Source: Gordonia paraffinivorans NBRC 108238
GTDB taxonomy: Bacteria > Actinomycetota > Actinomycetes > Mycobacteriales > Mycobacteriaceae
Length of the DNA: 64,000 bases
Assembly (NCBI RefSeq): GCF_000344155.1
Contig: NZ_BAOQ01000005.1
Location: 1-64,000 of the forward strand
Direction: 5' to 3'
Part shown: piece by piece, positions 8,454 through 16,901 of the stretch
How positions within the stretch are numbered: the stretch's first letter is position 1
Layout of the letters: every line of letters begins with the position of its first letter
Position numbers and translations under genes: made by a program
The notes under the pieces: generated by a model
What the model saw: the letters and a program-made list of their open reading frames with translations, nothing else
The model's database searches: none
Told to the model about the DNA's origin: nothing

Positions 8454-9533
8454 ATGGCGCTACGTGTGGTCGAGTGGTCGACCGGAACGGTCGGCAGGCA
8501 TGCAATCGCGGGCATCGACGCCCACCCCGACCTCGAACTCGTGGGGGTCTGGGTGTCCAACCCGGACAAGGTCGGAAAAGACGCCGGAGAGCTCGCCGGC
8601 CTCGGTCGCGAACTGGGCGTCCGCGCGACGTCGGACCGGGATGCGCTGATCGCCCTGAAACCCGACTGCATCGTGCACACCGCGATGACCGACGACCGCG
8701 TCATGGAGTCGATCGAGGACCTGATCTGGTTCGTGGAGAACGGGGTCAACGTCGTCTCCAGCGGGCCGGTGGTGCTGCAGTTCCCGTTCGGCATCCTGCC
8801 CGACTCCCTGCTCGAGCGGATCGAGAAGGCGGGAGCGGCGAGCGGGGCCAGCCTGCACGTCAACGGCATCGATCCCGGGTTCGCCAATGACGTTCTGCCG
8901 CTGTCGATGACAAGCCTGTCACAGCGGATCGACGAGGTGCGCTGCCAGGAGATCGCGGACTACTCGACGTATTACCAACCGGTCGTGATGCGCGACCTGT
9001 TCGGCTTCGGGCAGCCCATGGACACCACTCCGCTGTTGCTGTCGCCGGGCATCCTGTCGATGGGATGGGGATCGGTGGTGCGGCAGATCGCCGCCGGACT
9101 CGGCGTGACGCTCGACGAGCCGCTCGTCGAGCGGGTCGAACGCGTCGCGGCCGACCGGGATTACTCGACCGTGTCGGTGGAGATCCCCGAGGGCACCATG
9201 GCCGCGTTGCGTTTCGAGGTGGTCGGCCAGGTGAACGGCGTGGATCGGGTTGTGCTGGAACACTACACACGCACGCATCCCGACCAGTGCCCTCAGTGGC
9301 CGCGCCCGAACTCCGGCGACGGCTGCTACCGCATCCTGATCTCCGGCGAGCCGGAGATGGCCGTCGAGTTCGGGCATCACGGCGAGAACGGCGACCACAA
9401 CGTCTCGGGCATGATCGTGACCGCGATGCGCCTGGTGAACTCCGTTCCGGCCGTGGTCGAGGCCCATGCGGGTCTGGTGACCGCGCTCGACCTCCCGCTC
9501 ATCACCGGGCGGGGGCTCGTGGCGCGGGGCTGA
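8454..9533 (+). CDS. NAD(P)H-dependent amine dehydrogenase / dihydrodipicolinate reductase-like protein
   Basis: A 359-residue oxidoreductase with an N-terminal Rossmann fold (LRVVEWSTGTVGRHAIAGI, residues 3-21, where a GxxG-type phosphate loop is expected) and a C-terminal domain like that of dihydrodipicolinate reductase and diaminopentanoate dehydrogenase. Databases call this group NAD(P)H-dependent amine dehydrogenases; members are abundant in mycolata and poorly characterised. TAGTTT at 8442-8447 ends 6 nt before the ATG, so the message is probably leaderless, and a KstR-consensus site overlaps this promoter. That ties the gene, by inference, to steroid or related catabolism. The nearest genes on either side run on the opposite strand, so it is monocistronic. 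Confidence 0.82.
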   Translation: MALRVVEWSTGTVGRHAIAGIDAHPDLELVGVWVSNPDKVGKDAGELAGLGRELGVRATSDRDALIALKPDCIVHTAMTDDRVMESIEDLIWFVENGVNVVSSGPVVLQFPFGILPDSLLERIEKAGAASGASLHVNGIDPGFANDVLPLSMTSLSQRIDEVRCQEIADYSTYYQPVVMRDLFGFGQPMDTTPLLLSPGILSMGWGSVVRQIAAGLGVTLDEPLVERVERVAADRDYSTVSVEIPEGTMAALRFEVVGQVNGVDRVVLEHYTRTHPDQCPQWPRPNSGDGCYRILISGEPEMAVEFGHHGENGDHNVSGMIVTAMRLVNSVPAVVEAHAGLVTALDLPLITGRGLVARG

Positions 9534-9547
9534 GCTTCGCGCCCGGC

Positions 9548-10348
9548 TCAGCGCGAGGGCCAGCCCAGATGGGCGAGCTCGTCGCGCAGCTTGTCCCGGC
9601 CGCTGAGCGATTCCGGTCCGGCCAGTCGCCCGACGACACGGTCGCTCCAGCCGCCCGTCAGCCCATGACGCGTGTTGTAGGCCTCCAGTGCGGCGTCGTA
9701 ACCCTCGATGAGGCGGTCCGTCTCGGCGGGGTCGGAGTACTGCTCGTGGTGCAGCACCACATCCTGCGGCAGGCGCGGCTTGATGCCGGCGTCCTCGGTG
9801 GGGTCGGGCGTCCCGACCGCGAGGCCGAACGTGGCGACGGCGTGATCGGGGAGTCCGAGCTCGGCCGCGACCTCGCGCGGGCGGTTACGGATCGCGCCGA
9901 CGAACACCGTTCCCAGACCGAGTGATTCGGCCGCGACGACCGCGTTCTGTGCGGCCAGCGCGGTATCGACGAAACCGAGGATCGTGGACTCGAGGTAGTC
10001 GGCTCCGTCGAGCCGCGCCCCGGCCCGGGCGGCGAGGCGCCGGGCCCGCGACAGGTCGGCCACCCAGACCAGGAACAGCGGCGCCTGGTCGATGAACGCC
10101 TGACCGCCGGCGAGTTCGGCGAGCCGCGCCTTGCGGGCGCGATCGCGCACCGCGACGACGCTCCACGCCTGCAGATTCGACGACGTGGCCGCGGACTGCG
10201 CGGCGGCCACGATCGCGTACAGCTCGTCATCGCTCACCGGGCGGTCGGTGAACCGCCGCACCGAGCGATGGGCGAGTTGCAGCGCGATGGTGTCGTTGGC
10301 GACGCCGAGTCGGGCCGCGGGATCCGCGTAGCGTTCGTGGACGGTCAT
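9548..10348 (-). CDS. NADPH-dependent nitroreductase / flavin oxidoreductase (NfsA/FRP-like)
   Basis: A 266-residue FMN enzyme of the nitroreductase superfamily. It has the N-terminal FMN-phosphate motif RRFTD (near residue 30) inside LAHRSVRRFTDRPV, the segment AAAQSAATSSNLQAWSVV, the central AESLGLGTVFVGAIR motif (near 145-160) and the C-terminal KPRLP region typical of the NfsA/FRP branch, which reduces flavins, nitro compounds and quinones with NADPH. The ATG at 10348 follows a GGAG ribosome-binding site. A start-less coding-like frame ends 26 bp upstream on the same strand. It is convergent with the preceding oxidoreductase gene, 14 bp apart. The physiological substrate is not determined by sequence. 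Confidence 0.87.
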   Translation of the reverse strand: MTVHERYADPAARLGVANDTIALQLAHRSVRRFTDRPVSDDELYAIVAAAQSAATSSNLQAWSVVAVRDRARKARLAELAGGQAFIDQAPLFLVWVADLSRARRLAARAGARLDGADYLESTILGFVDTALAAQNAVVAAESLGLGTVFVGAIRNRPREVAAELGLPDHAVATFGLAVGTPDPTEDAGIKPRLPQDVVLHHEQYSDPAETDRLIEGYDAALEAYNTRHGLTGGWSDRVVGRLAGPESLSGRDKLRDELAHLGWPSR

Positions 10349-10373
10349 GTGCTGCTCCTGATCCGGGTGGACG

Positions 10374-10574
10374 TCAGTTCGCCGAGGCGGGTTGGGGCGC
10401 CTCGATGCCGAGGTGCTCCGGGCGGATAGACCGTACACCGGCGACCCGGCCGGCGATCGAGCCGAGGCGTTCCACCTCCTCCGGCGAGAGCGCGACGTCT
10501 ACCGAGGTCGCCGGCGTCGCGACGGCGGATCGCCGGATCGGCGACTCCGGCCGGTGTCGCGGTTCCGGAACGAG
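10374..10574 (-). pseudogene. Start-less coding-like frame, probable gene remnant
   Basis: On the minus strand an open frame ends at TGA (10374-10376), only 25 bp before the nitroreductase start. Its last about 45 codons have the third-position G/C bias of a real gene and read ...VDVALSPEEVERLG... and IRPEHLGIEAPQPASAN. Followed upstream it stays open to about 10675 but contains no ATG, GTG or TTG, and the upstream part loses the bias. I do not recognise the family. It looks like the 3' end of a truncated gene. Nearby at about 10617-10650 a 16-bp unit (TCTCCGGGCCTCCGGG) is repeated twice in tandem. The remaining sequence between 10349 and 10693 shows nothing else recognisable. Confidence 0.35.
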
Positions 10575-10693
10575 GCGGCGGACGATGAATGCCGTTGTCC
10601 GGGAATGGGTTTTGTGTCTCCGGGCCTCCGGGTCTCCGGGCCTCCGGGGATCGGCTGCCCGGCCTACACGTCAGGCGGGGACGTGGCGGCGGC

Positions 10694-12202
10694 CTAGACG
10701 TCCCACGTGTGCACCGGCTCGCCCTCGTGCATGAGGGTGATGTAGTCGCCGAGCATGCCGCGCAACGCCTCCGACCGCGTCTCGCCGGCCCGCTCCCGGG
10801 CCGCCACCGCTTCGCGCTGCCACACCGACCCGGTCCGCCGGGTGACGCAGCGTCCCTCGATCACCGACAGGTATCTCTTGCGGGCCTTGTCCGAGACGCC
10901 GTACGCGCGGAGCCCCTTCTCGGCGAGGGTCAGCAGGCGACGGAGGACGAGTTCGTCCGGCCGCACCCAACCCACATCGGGCCAATAGAGTTGTGACTCC
11001 ATCCCGAAATGGGCGCCGGACTGGAGGTTCTCGGCTGCCGCGTTGAACGACATCTGCGACCACAGCGGGCGGTCGGATTCGACGAGCCCCCGGACCACCC
11101 CGTAGTAGAAGGCGGCGTTTGCCATCGTGTCGACGACCGTCGGCCCGGCGGGCAGCACCCGGTTCTCGACGCGCAGATGTGCCTGCCCCTCGTGGATGTC
11201 GTAGACCGGCCGGTTCCAGCGGTACACGGTGCCGTTGTGCAGTCGCAGTTCGTCGAGCGTCGGGATGCGCCCGGCGTCGAGTTCGGCCAGGGGGTCGACG
11301 TCGGTGGAGACGGGCAGCAGCGCAGGGAAATAGCGGGTGTTCTCCTCGAAGAGATCGAAGATGGTGTTGATCCAACGCTCGCCGAACCACACGCGTGGCC
11401 GGACGCCCTGGTTCTTCAGCTCCAGCGGCCGGGTGTCGGTGGCCTGCTCGAAGACCGGGATGCGGCTCTCGTGCCAGAGCGCGGTCTCGGCGAGGAAGGG
11501 CGAGTTGCCGGCCAGCGCGACCTGGATGCCCGCGATGGCCTGCGCGGCATTCCAGTGGGCCGCAAAGTCTTCCGGGGCCACCCGCAGATGCAGCTGCAGC
11601 GAGGTGCAGGCCGCCTCGGGCAGGATCGAGTCCGTCGAGGTGTGCAGGCGCTCGCTCTGATGGTCGTCGTCGAGCGGGACGCCGCTGATGTCGATCTCGA
11701 GGTCCTCGCCACGCGCGGCGAAGATCTGCTGGTTCAGCAGGTCGTAACGGGGGTTGGCCGAGATCCATTGATGGGCGAAGTGTTCGGACTTCAGGGTGGG
11801 GAGCATCCCGATCATCACGAGATGGTTGTCGGTCCGCGCGGCGCGCTCCTCGGCCCGGTTCAGCGACGTCCGCAGGGCCTGCTCGAGGGAGATCGTGTCG
11901 TCGGTGGTGAACGGCCTCGGCGAGACGTTGATCTCGATGTTGAACTGGCCGAGCTCGGTCTGGTAGTCGGGGTCGGCGATCGCGTCGAGCACGGTGGCGT
12001 TGGCCATCGCCGGGCGCAACATGTCGTCGACCAGGTTCAGCTCGACCTCCATGCCGAGCAGCGGCTTCGGCGGCCGGCCGTGGTCGGTGAAGAGGCCGTC
12101 GGCGAGCATCCGGGCGATGGCGTCCGTGCCGCGCTTGACCTGTCGTCGGAACCGCACGCGGTCCTCGCCCGTGAACTCCTGCTTGTCCACCTCCGCACCC
12201 AT
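10694..12202 (-). CDS. Glutamate-cysteine ligase (GCS2) family protein
   Basis: A 502-residue carboxylate-amine ligase of the GCS family, which uses ATP to join glutamate to an amine such as cysteine. The metal/ATP-binding core begins LLGMEVELNLVDD (about residues 48-60), and NIEINVSPRPF (about 87-97) is the second acidic strand. The distal segment IHEGQAHLRVENRVLPAGPT (about 330-349) contains the RVENR signature of the family. Mycolata usually make mycothiol rather than glutathione, so the product may feed ergothioneine or another gamma-glutamyl compound; that is inference. The start ATG at 12202 lacks a clear Shine-Dalgarno sequence. It is divergent from the sterol-carrier-like gene, 46 bp apart. 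Confidence 0.8.
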   Translation of the reverse strand: MGAEVDKQEFTGEDRVRFRRQVKRGTDAIARMLADGLFTDHGRPPKPLLGMEVELNLVDDMLRPAMANATVLDAIADPDYQTELGQFNIEINVSPRPFTTDDTISLEQALRTSLNRAEERAARTDNHLVMIGMLPTLKSEHFAHQWISANPRYDLLNQQIFAARGEDLEIDISGVPLDDDHQSERLHTSTDSILPEAACTSLQLHLRVAPEDFAAHWNAAQAIAGIQVALAGNSPFLAETALWHESRIPVFEQATDTRPLELKNQGVRPRVWFGERWINTIFDLFEENTRYFPALLPVSTDVDPLAELDAGRIPTLDELRLHNGTVYRWNRPVYDIHEGQAHLRVENRVLPAGPTVVDTMANAAFYYGVVRGLVESDRPLWSQMSFNAAAENLQSGAHFGMESQLYWPDVGWVRPDELVLRRLLTLAEKGLRAYGVSDKARKRYLSVIEGRCVTRRTGSVWQREAVAARERAGETRSEALRGMLGDYITLMHEGEPVHTWDV

Positions 12203-12248
12203 GGACACATACTGCCCCAGATCAGGCGTCGTGAACCCCGTTGCGAAG

Positions 12249-12647
12249 ATGTCTGACGTGGTTGTGCGCAAGAAAGTCGATCCCGCGGAGGTCCGGGCGG
12301 CGGTCCTCGCCGTCGCCGACTGGCTCGTCGATCCGTCGGCGCCCACGCCGTCGCGTGCCGAGCTCGCCGCGGCCGTCCGCGGGACCGCGCGGACACTCGA
12401 ACAACTCGCCCCCGGCAACTCGGTGGAGGTGCGCATCCCGCCGTTCGTGGCGGTGCAGTGCATCGAGGGGCCGCGCCACACGCGCGGCACCCCGCCGAAC
12501 GTCGTCGAGACCACCCCGCGCGCCTGGCTCGAGCTGGTGACCGGCCGGTTGTCGTTCGACGACGCGGTCGCCGACGGCACGGTCGACGCGTCGGGGCATC
12601 GGGCCGCGCTGGTGGCCGAGTTGCTGCCGCTCGTGCCCCTGAGATGA
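12249..12647 (+). CDS. Sterol-carrier-family (SCP2-like) protein, Rv0807-like
   Basis: A 132-residue cytosolic protein of the bacterial SCP-orthologue family, always found next to purF in mycobacteria (Rv0807 upstream of Rv0808). Recognisable parts are the helix KVDPAEVRAAVLAVADWL (about residues 9-26), VRGTARTLEQLAPGNSVEVRIPPFVAVQC (in the middle) and RGTPPNVVETTPRAWLELVTG (about 78-98), which resembles the lipid-binding fold of SCP2-type proteins. Its role is not established; the conserved linkage suggests a connection with purine synthesis or lipid carriage. The ATG at 12249 fits the conserved length. purF starts 153 bp downstream, in the same direction, behind its own good ribosome-binding site. 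Confidence 0.8.
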   Translation: MSDVVVRKKVDPAEVRAAVLAVADWLVDPSAPTPSRAELAAAVRGTARTLEQLAPGNSVEVRIPPFVAVQCIEGPRHTRGTPPNVVETTPRAWLELVTGRLSFDDAVADGTVDASGHRAALVAELLPLVPLR

Positions 12648-12800
12648 GTGTGATCGGTCACTGATGGGGGGTGACGTGGAATTACTCGCCTCCGCGAGCC
12701 GCTGCAAGATTCGCAATGCGAGGCGACGGCCACGTAAACTCCCGTTTGTCTCCCAGCACTTCTACGTGTTACCCGATTCGCAGCCCAGGGGAGCTAGTCG

Positions 12801-14402
12801 ATGACTGATCGTTCGATCACCAACGTGAACCTGCTCGCTCCCACGGCACAGGCGCGCGGATGCGCCGCCGGTGGGTGTGCGCCGAAGCCGGCCCCGCTGG
12901 ACGAATCCGAGAACGAACCCCGCGAGGAGTGCGGCGTATTCGGCGTGTGGGCGCCGGGCGAGGACGTCGCGAAGCTCACCTACTACGGCCTCTACGCCCT
13001 GCAGCACCGCGGCCAGGAAGCCGCGGGCATCGCGGTCGGCGACGGCAGCCAGGTCGTGGTGTTCAAGGATCTGGGCCTCGTCAGCCAGGTGTTCGACGAG
13101 CAGACCCTGGGCGCCATGAGCGGACACGTGGCCGTCGGCCACTGCCGGTACTCCACCACCGGCTCGACCACCTGGGAGAACTCCCAGCCGATCTTCCGCA
13201 CCACCGACGCCGGCACGGGTGTGGCCCTCGGACACAACGGAAACCTCGTCAACACCGCCGAACTGGCCGCCCGCGCCCGGGAGATCGGCATCAAGAGCTC
13301 CGCGGCCACCTCTGACTCCGACGTCGTCGGAGCGCTCCTCGCCCACGGCGCCGCCGACAGCTCGATCGAGCAGGCCGCTCTCAAGCTGCTGCCGACCCTC
13401 AAGGGCGCCTTCTGCCTGACCTTCATGGACGAGCACACGCTCTATGCGGCGCGCGACCCGCACGGAGTGCGCCCCCTGTCGCTGGGCCGCCTCGACCGCG
13501 GCTGGGTCGTCGCCTCCGAGACCGCGGCCCTCGACATCGTCGGCGCGTCCTTCGTCCGCGACATCGAGCCCGGCGAGCTGCTCGCCATCGACGCCGACGG
13601 CGTGCGGTCGCAGCGTTTCGCCGAGCCGACCCCGGCGGGCTGCGTCTTCGAGTACGTCTACCTCGCCCGGCCCGACTCGGTGATCCACGGACGGTCGGTG
13701 CACTCGGCCCGCGTCGACATCGGACGCCGCCTCGCCCGCGAGCATCCCGCCGAGGGCGACCTGGTCATCCCGGTGCCCGAGTCCGGCGTCCCGGCGGCGG
13801 TGGGCTTCGCCCAGGAATCCGGCATCCCCTACGGCCAGGGCCTGATGAAGAACGCCTACGTGGGGCGCACCTTCATCCAGCCGTCGCAGACCATCCGTCA
13901 GCTCGGCATCCGGCTCAAGCTCAACCCGTTGCGCGAGGTCATCCGCGGCAAGAGCCTCGTCGTCGTCGACGACTCGATCGTCCGCGGCAACACCCAGCGC
14001 GCGCTCATCCGGATGCTGCGCGAGGCCGGCGCCGCCGAGGTGCACGTCCGCATCGCGTCGAGCCCCGTGCGCTGGCCCTGCTTCTACGGCATCGACTTCG
14101 CCTCCCCGGCCGAGCTCATCGCCAACGGCATGGAGTCCGAGGAGGGCATGGTCGAAGGGGTGCGCCAGGCGATCGGCGCCGACTCGCTCGGCTACATCAG
14201 CATCGACGAGATGATCGCGGCGACCGAGCAGCCCGCCTCGTCGCTGTGCGCCGCGTGCTTCGACGGCAACTATCCGATCGAACTGCCCAAGGAGAGCTCC
14301 CTGGGCAAGGCGGTGCTCGAGCAGATGCTCGCCGCCGCCGGGGACGGGGTCGACCCGCTGACGAAGCCCAACGACAACGTCAGCGCAGTCATGCGTCCCT
14401 GA
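12801..14402 (+). CDS. purF: Amidophosphoribosyltransferase PurF
   Basis: This 533-residue enzyme transfers the glutamine amide to PRPP, the committed step of purine synthesis. The N-terminal nucleophile hydrolase domain starts at the conserved EECGVFGVW, where the Cys (about residue 45) becomes the N-terminal nucleophile after propeptide cleavage; YALQHRGQEAAGIA follows. The C-terminal phosphoribosyltransferase domain has the PRPP loop LVVVDDSIVRGNT (about 395-407). Cys residues near 475-480 (SSLCAACFDG) with an earlier Cys fit the Fe-S ligands of the Bacillus-type enzyme. The ATG has a strong GGGGAG ribosome-binding site. Feedback inhibition by AMP/GMP is a family property. Confidence 0.97.
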   Translation: MTDRSITNVNLLAPTAQARGCAAGGCAPKPAPLDESENEPREECGVFGVWAPGEDVAKLTYYGLYALQHRGQEAAGIAVGDGSQVVVFKDLGLVSQVFDEQTLGAMSGHVAVGHCRYSTTGSTTWENSQPIFRTTDAGTGVALGHNGNLVNTAELAARAREIGIKSSAATSDSDVVGALLAHGAADSSIEQAALKLLPTLKGAFCLTFMDEHTLYAARDPHGVRPLSLGRLDRGWVVASETAALDIVGASFVRDIEPGELLAIDADGVRSQRFAEPTPAGCVFEYVYLARPDSVIHGRSVHSARVDIGRRLAREHPAEGDLVIPVPESGVPAAVGFAQESGIPYGQGLMKNAYVGRTFIQPSQTIRQLGIRLKLNPLREVIRGKSLVVVDDSIVRGNTQRALIRMLREAGAAEVHVRIASSPVRWPCFYGIDFASPAELIANGMESEEGMVEGVRQAIGADSLGYISIDEMIAATEQPASSLCAACFDGNYPIELPKESSLGKAVLEQMLAAAGDGVDPLTKPNDNVSAVMRP

Positions 14403-14486
14403 ATCCGGGGGAAGTGCACTCCGGTACCGTGTGATCCGTCGGCGAACACGCCGAGAACGACTTTTCGACAAGGGGTGCTTGCGGAG

Positions 14487-15599
14487 ATGACCGAGCGGGA
14501 TGCGGCTGCCGACGAGACGACTGGCTCCACGCCGCCGGCGTCCTATGCGGCGGCCGGGGTCGACATCGACGCCGGTGAGCGTGCGGTGGAACTCATCTCC
14601 CCGCACGCCAAGCGGGCGTCACGCCCCGAGGTGCTCGGCGGGCTCGGTGGTTTCTCCGGCCTGTTCGCGCTGAAGGGCAACTACCGGGAGCCGGTGCTCG
14701 CCGCGGCGAGCGACGGCGTCGGCACCAAGCTCGCGATCGCGCAGGCCATCGACAAGCACGACACCGTCGGCCGAGACCTCGTCGCCATGTGCGTCGACGA
14801 CCTCGTCGTCTGCGGCGCCGAGCCGCTGTTCCTGCAGGACTACATCGCGGTCGGCAAGGTGGTCCCCGAGACCGTCGCCGAGATCGTGGCCGGCATCGCC
14901 GACGGCTGCGTCGACGCCGGATGTGCGCTGCTGGGCGGTGAGACCGCCGAGCATCCCGGCCTGATGCAGGACAACCACTACGACCTGTCGGCGACCGCTG
15001 TCGGCGTCGTCGAGGCCGACGACGTGCTCACCCCGGACCGCGTCCGGGCCGGCGACGTCGTCATCGCCATGGGCTCGTCCGGCCTGCACTCCAACGGCTA
15101 CTCGCTCGCCCGTAAGGTCCTCCTCGAGTGGGGCCACATGGACCTGCGCGGACACGTGGAGGAGTTCGGCCGCACCCTGGGCGAGGAGCTCCTCGAGCCG
15201 ACCCGCATCTACGCCCGCGACTGCCTGGCGCTCATCGCCGAGGCCGACGTCCGGACCTTCGCCCACATCACCGGTGGCGGTCTGGCGGAGAACCTGGCGC
15301 GCGTGATCCCGCAGGGGCTCGTCGCCGAGCTGGAGCGCAACACCTGGACCCCGGCGCCGATCTTCGCGCTGATCGCCCAGCGCGGCCGCGTCGAGCAGCT
15401 CGAGATGGAGCGCACCTTCAACATGGGTGTCGGTATGGTCGCGGTCGTCGCGCCCGAGGACACCGATCGTGCGCAGGCCGTGCTCACCGCCCGCCACGTC
15501 GACAACTGGGTGCTGGGCACGATCAAGCGCGCCGCGGACCCCAAGAGTACCGAGGCCCGCCACCGCGTGTCCCTGGTCGGCGAGCACCCGCGGTTCTGA
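14487..15599 (+). CDS. purM: Phosphoribosylformylglycinamidine cyclo-ligase PurM
   Basis: A 370-residue AIR synthetase that closes the imidazole ring of AIR with ATP, the step after PurL. It has the family start SYAAAGVDIDAGERAV (about residues 18-33), the ATP/metal loop AASDGVGTKLAIA (about 75-87), the acidic motif MCVDDLVVCGAEP and the core LGGETAEHPG (about 152-161). ATG 14487 is taken because it lies 11 nt after AAGGGG and gives the family length; GTG 14475 would add four residues. It lies 84 bp after purF, so co-transcription is likely. A very long perfect hairpin follows the stop. Confidence 0.95.
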   Translation: MTERDAAADETTGSTPPASYAAAGVDIDAGERAVELISPHAKRASRPEVLGGLGGFSGLFALKGNYREPVLAAASDGVGTKLAIAQAIDKHDTVGRDLVAMCVDDLVVCGAEPLFLQDYIAVGKVVPETVAEIVAGIADGCVDAGCALLGGETAEHPGLMQDNHYDLSATAVGVVEADDVLTPDRVRAGDVVIAMGSSGLHSNGYSLARKVLLEWGHMDLRGHVEEFGRTLGEELLEPTRIYARDCLALIAEADVRTFAHITGGGLAENLARVIPQGLVAELERNTWTPAPIFALIAQRGRVEQLEMERTFNMGVGMVAVVAPEDTDRAQAVLTARHVDNWVLGTIKRAADPKSTEARHRVSLVGEHPRF

Positions 15600-15643
15600 T
15601 CCGCAGACGCGCCGAAGAGACCAGAGCGGACAGCGACACAGGG

Positions 15644-15692
15644 CAACACGAAGAGCGGCGGAACCGGTTCGGTTCCGCCGCTCTTCGTGTTG
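15644..15692. terminator. Long perfect hairpin after purM
   Basis: Two identical-complement arms of 23 nt (15644-15666 and 15670-15692) enclose a 3-nt loop without a mismatch. It starts 44 bp after the purM stop and is likely a terminator, although no T tract follows. The remaining sequence from 15700 to 15948 contains nothing I can recognise. Confidence 0.65.
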
Positions 15693-15948
15693 TCGATCGC
15701 GAAGTGCGTCGATCGGATTCGTTCTGTGCAGACGACTCGGCAGGTCCGCCGAGGACTCATCCACCCACGGCCGTCACGGTCGTCGTCGGAACAGGCTGTG
15801 ATCCGACGCGCTCCGGACGTTCGCGGTGTCGCGAGCGCCCGGAGCGTACGGGAAGATCAACCCGCGTCGCCGCAGGTCCGCTTGAGCGGAGAGGTCGTGG
15901 GAAGAGGTCGGGCGCCTGTGGTGAGACGGACGCCCGGAGTGGTGCGCG

Positions 15949-16125
15949 TCAGGCGCGGCGCCACTCGTCCTCGTCTGCCCACTCGTCCACCGGATCCGGA
16001 CGATCAACCGGGCTGCTCTGCCCGGACAGCTCTCGCTGCAGACGTTCCAGATCGGTGTTCGGTGTGGAGTACTTCAGCTGACGTGCAACCTTCGTCTGCT
16101 TTGCCTTTGCCCGGCCGCGGCCCAT
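15949..16125 (-). CDS. DUF3073 small protein (Rv0810c-like)
   Basis: A 58-residue protein of the actinobacterial DUF3073 family, the equivalent of M. tuberculosis Rv0810c at the same place beside purM. The N-terminus is strongly basic (MGRGRAKAKQTKVARQLKY), the middle predicts a short amphipathic helix (TDLERLQRELSG) and the C-terminus is acidic with three Trp residues in DEWADEDEWRRA, a bipolar charge layout. It has no membrane segment and no known function; binding to nucleic acid or ribosomes is possible from the basic head but unproven. The ATG at 16125 follows a strong GAGGGGG ribosome-binding site. Confidence 0.85.
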   Translation of the reverse strand: MGRGRAKAKQTKVARQLKYSTPNTDLERLQRELSGQSSPVDRPDPVDEWADEDEWRRA

Positions 16126-16146
16126 ACGGGACCCCCTCGCACAATG

Positions 16147-16177
16147 ACGGGGCGGCCAAACATTTTGGCGGCCCCGT
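16147..16177 (-). terminator. Terminator between the MOSC and DUF3073 genes
   Basis: Two 14-nt arms (16147-16160, 16164-16177) pair with one mismatch around a 3-nt loop. On the minus strand it follows the MOSC stop, separating it from the DUF3073 gene. Confidence 0.6.
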
Positions 16178-16219
16178 TCTCTTGAAGTAATTCTGTCGTG
16201 CTGCCAGTCTAGCGCGCCT

Positions 16220-16897
16220 CTACAGATTGTGTGCCGCGCCCTGCCCTGCCGCGTCGTCGAGCGGGGCGGACCTGGCGAGAATGCGGGTGGCCTCGCGCCG
16301 CACCTTGGCCGGGAGATCGTCGGCCGCCAGCAGCGTGCGAAGGGCGTCGGGATCGGTCCCGATGAGCAGATGGCGGGCCGTCACGCCGTGTCCGGGGCGA
16401 TGGATCACCTCGACCGTGTCGCCGGCGGCGACCGTGCCCGGCCGGAGAACCCGCAGGTAGGCGCCGAAATCGGCGCGGTTCATGAACCGTTTGACCCATC
16501 GGGGCTCGCCGGCCCACTCGGCGAACGTGCGGCAGGGCACGCGCGGGATCGTGACCTCGAGCACGAGCCCGTCGTCGCCGACCCGCCACTGTTCCCCGAC
16601 GTGCGCGTCGGAGACGCCGATCCCATCGATCCGGAGGTTCTCCCCGAACCATCCGTAAGGAAGCTCACGCCCGAGCTCTTCCGACCAGCGGCGCGCCTCC
16701 GGCTCGGAGTAGGCGTACACCGCCTGATCGACACCGCCATGATGCCTGCGGTTGCGCTGATGGTCGGCCACGAGACCCAGCGCGCCGACCTCCGCGCGCC
16801 CGGAGAGCGCGCGCTTGTCGATGGCGGAGGGGCCGATGCCCTTCAGGACGACATCCCGGCCGGCCGCGCAGACGGCCAGCACGGTTCCGGTGCCCAC
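16220..16897 (-). CDS. MOSC domain-containing protein
   Basis: A 225-residue stand-alone MOSC protein (molybdenum-cofactor sulfurase C-terminal fold, YiiM-like). Conserved parts are KRALSGRAEVGALGLVADHQ (about residues 28-47), RHHGGVDQAVYAYS (about 51-64), WFGENLRIDGI (about 83-93) and the signature Cys in IPRVPCRTF (about 118-126), which in relatives handles sulfur or N-hydroxylated substrates with molybdenum cofactor. No signal peptide is seen. The GTG at 16897 lies 4 bp after the ygfZ stop, so it is the second gene of a ygfZ-led operon. This gene is absent from the corresponding M. tuberculosis order (Rv0810c-Rv0811c), so it is an insertion here. Confidence 0.86.
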   Translation of the reverse strand: MGTGTVLAVCAAGRDVVLKGIGPSAIDKRALSGRAEVGALGLVADHQRNRRHHGGVDQAVYAYSEPEARRWSEELGRELPYGWFGENLRIDGIGVSDAHVGEQWRVGDDGLVLEVTIPRVPCRTFAEWAGEPRWVKRFMNRADFGAYLRVLRPGTVAAGDTVEVIHRPGHGVTARHLLIGTDPDALRTLLAADDLPAKVRREATRILARSAPLDDAAGQGAAHNL

Positions 16898-16901
16898 CGG
16901 G

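Noticed and set aside
15700..15948. Short frames on both strands as a hidden gene
   Set aside because: None has a start with a ribosome-binding site or a coherent codon bias.
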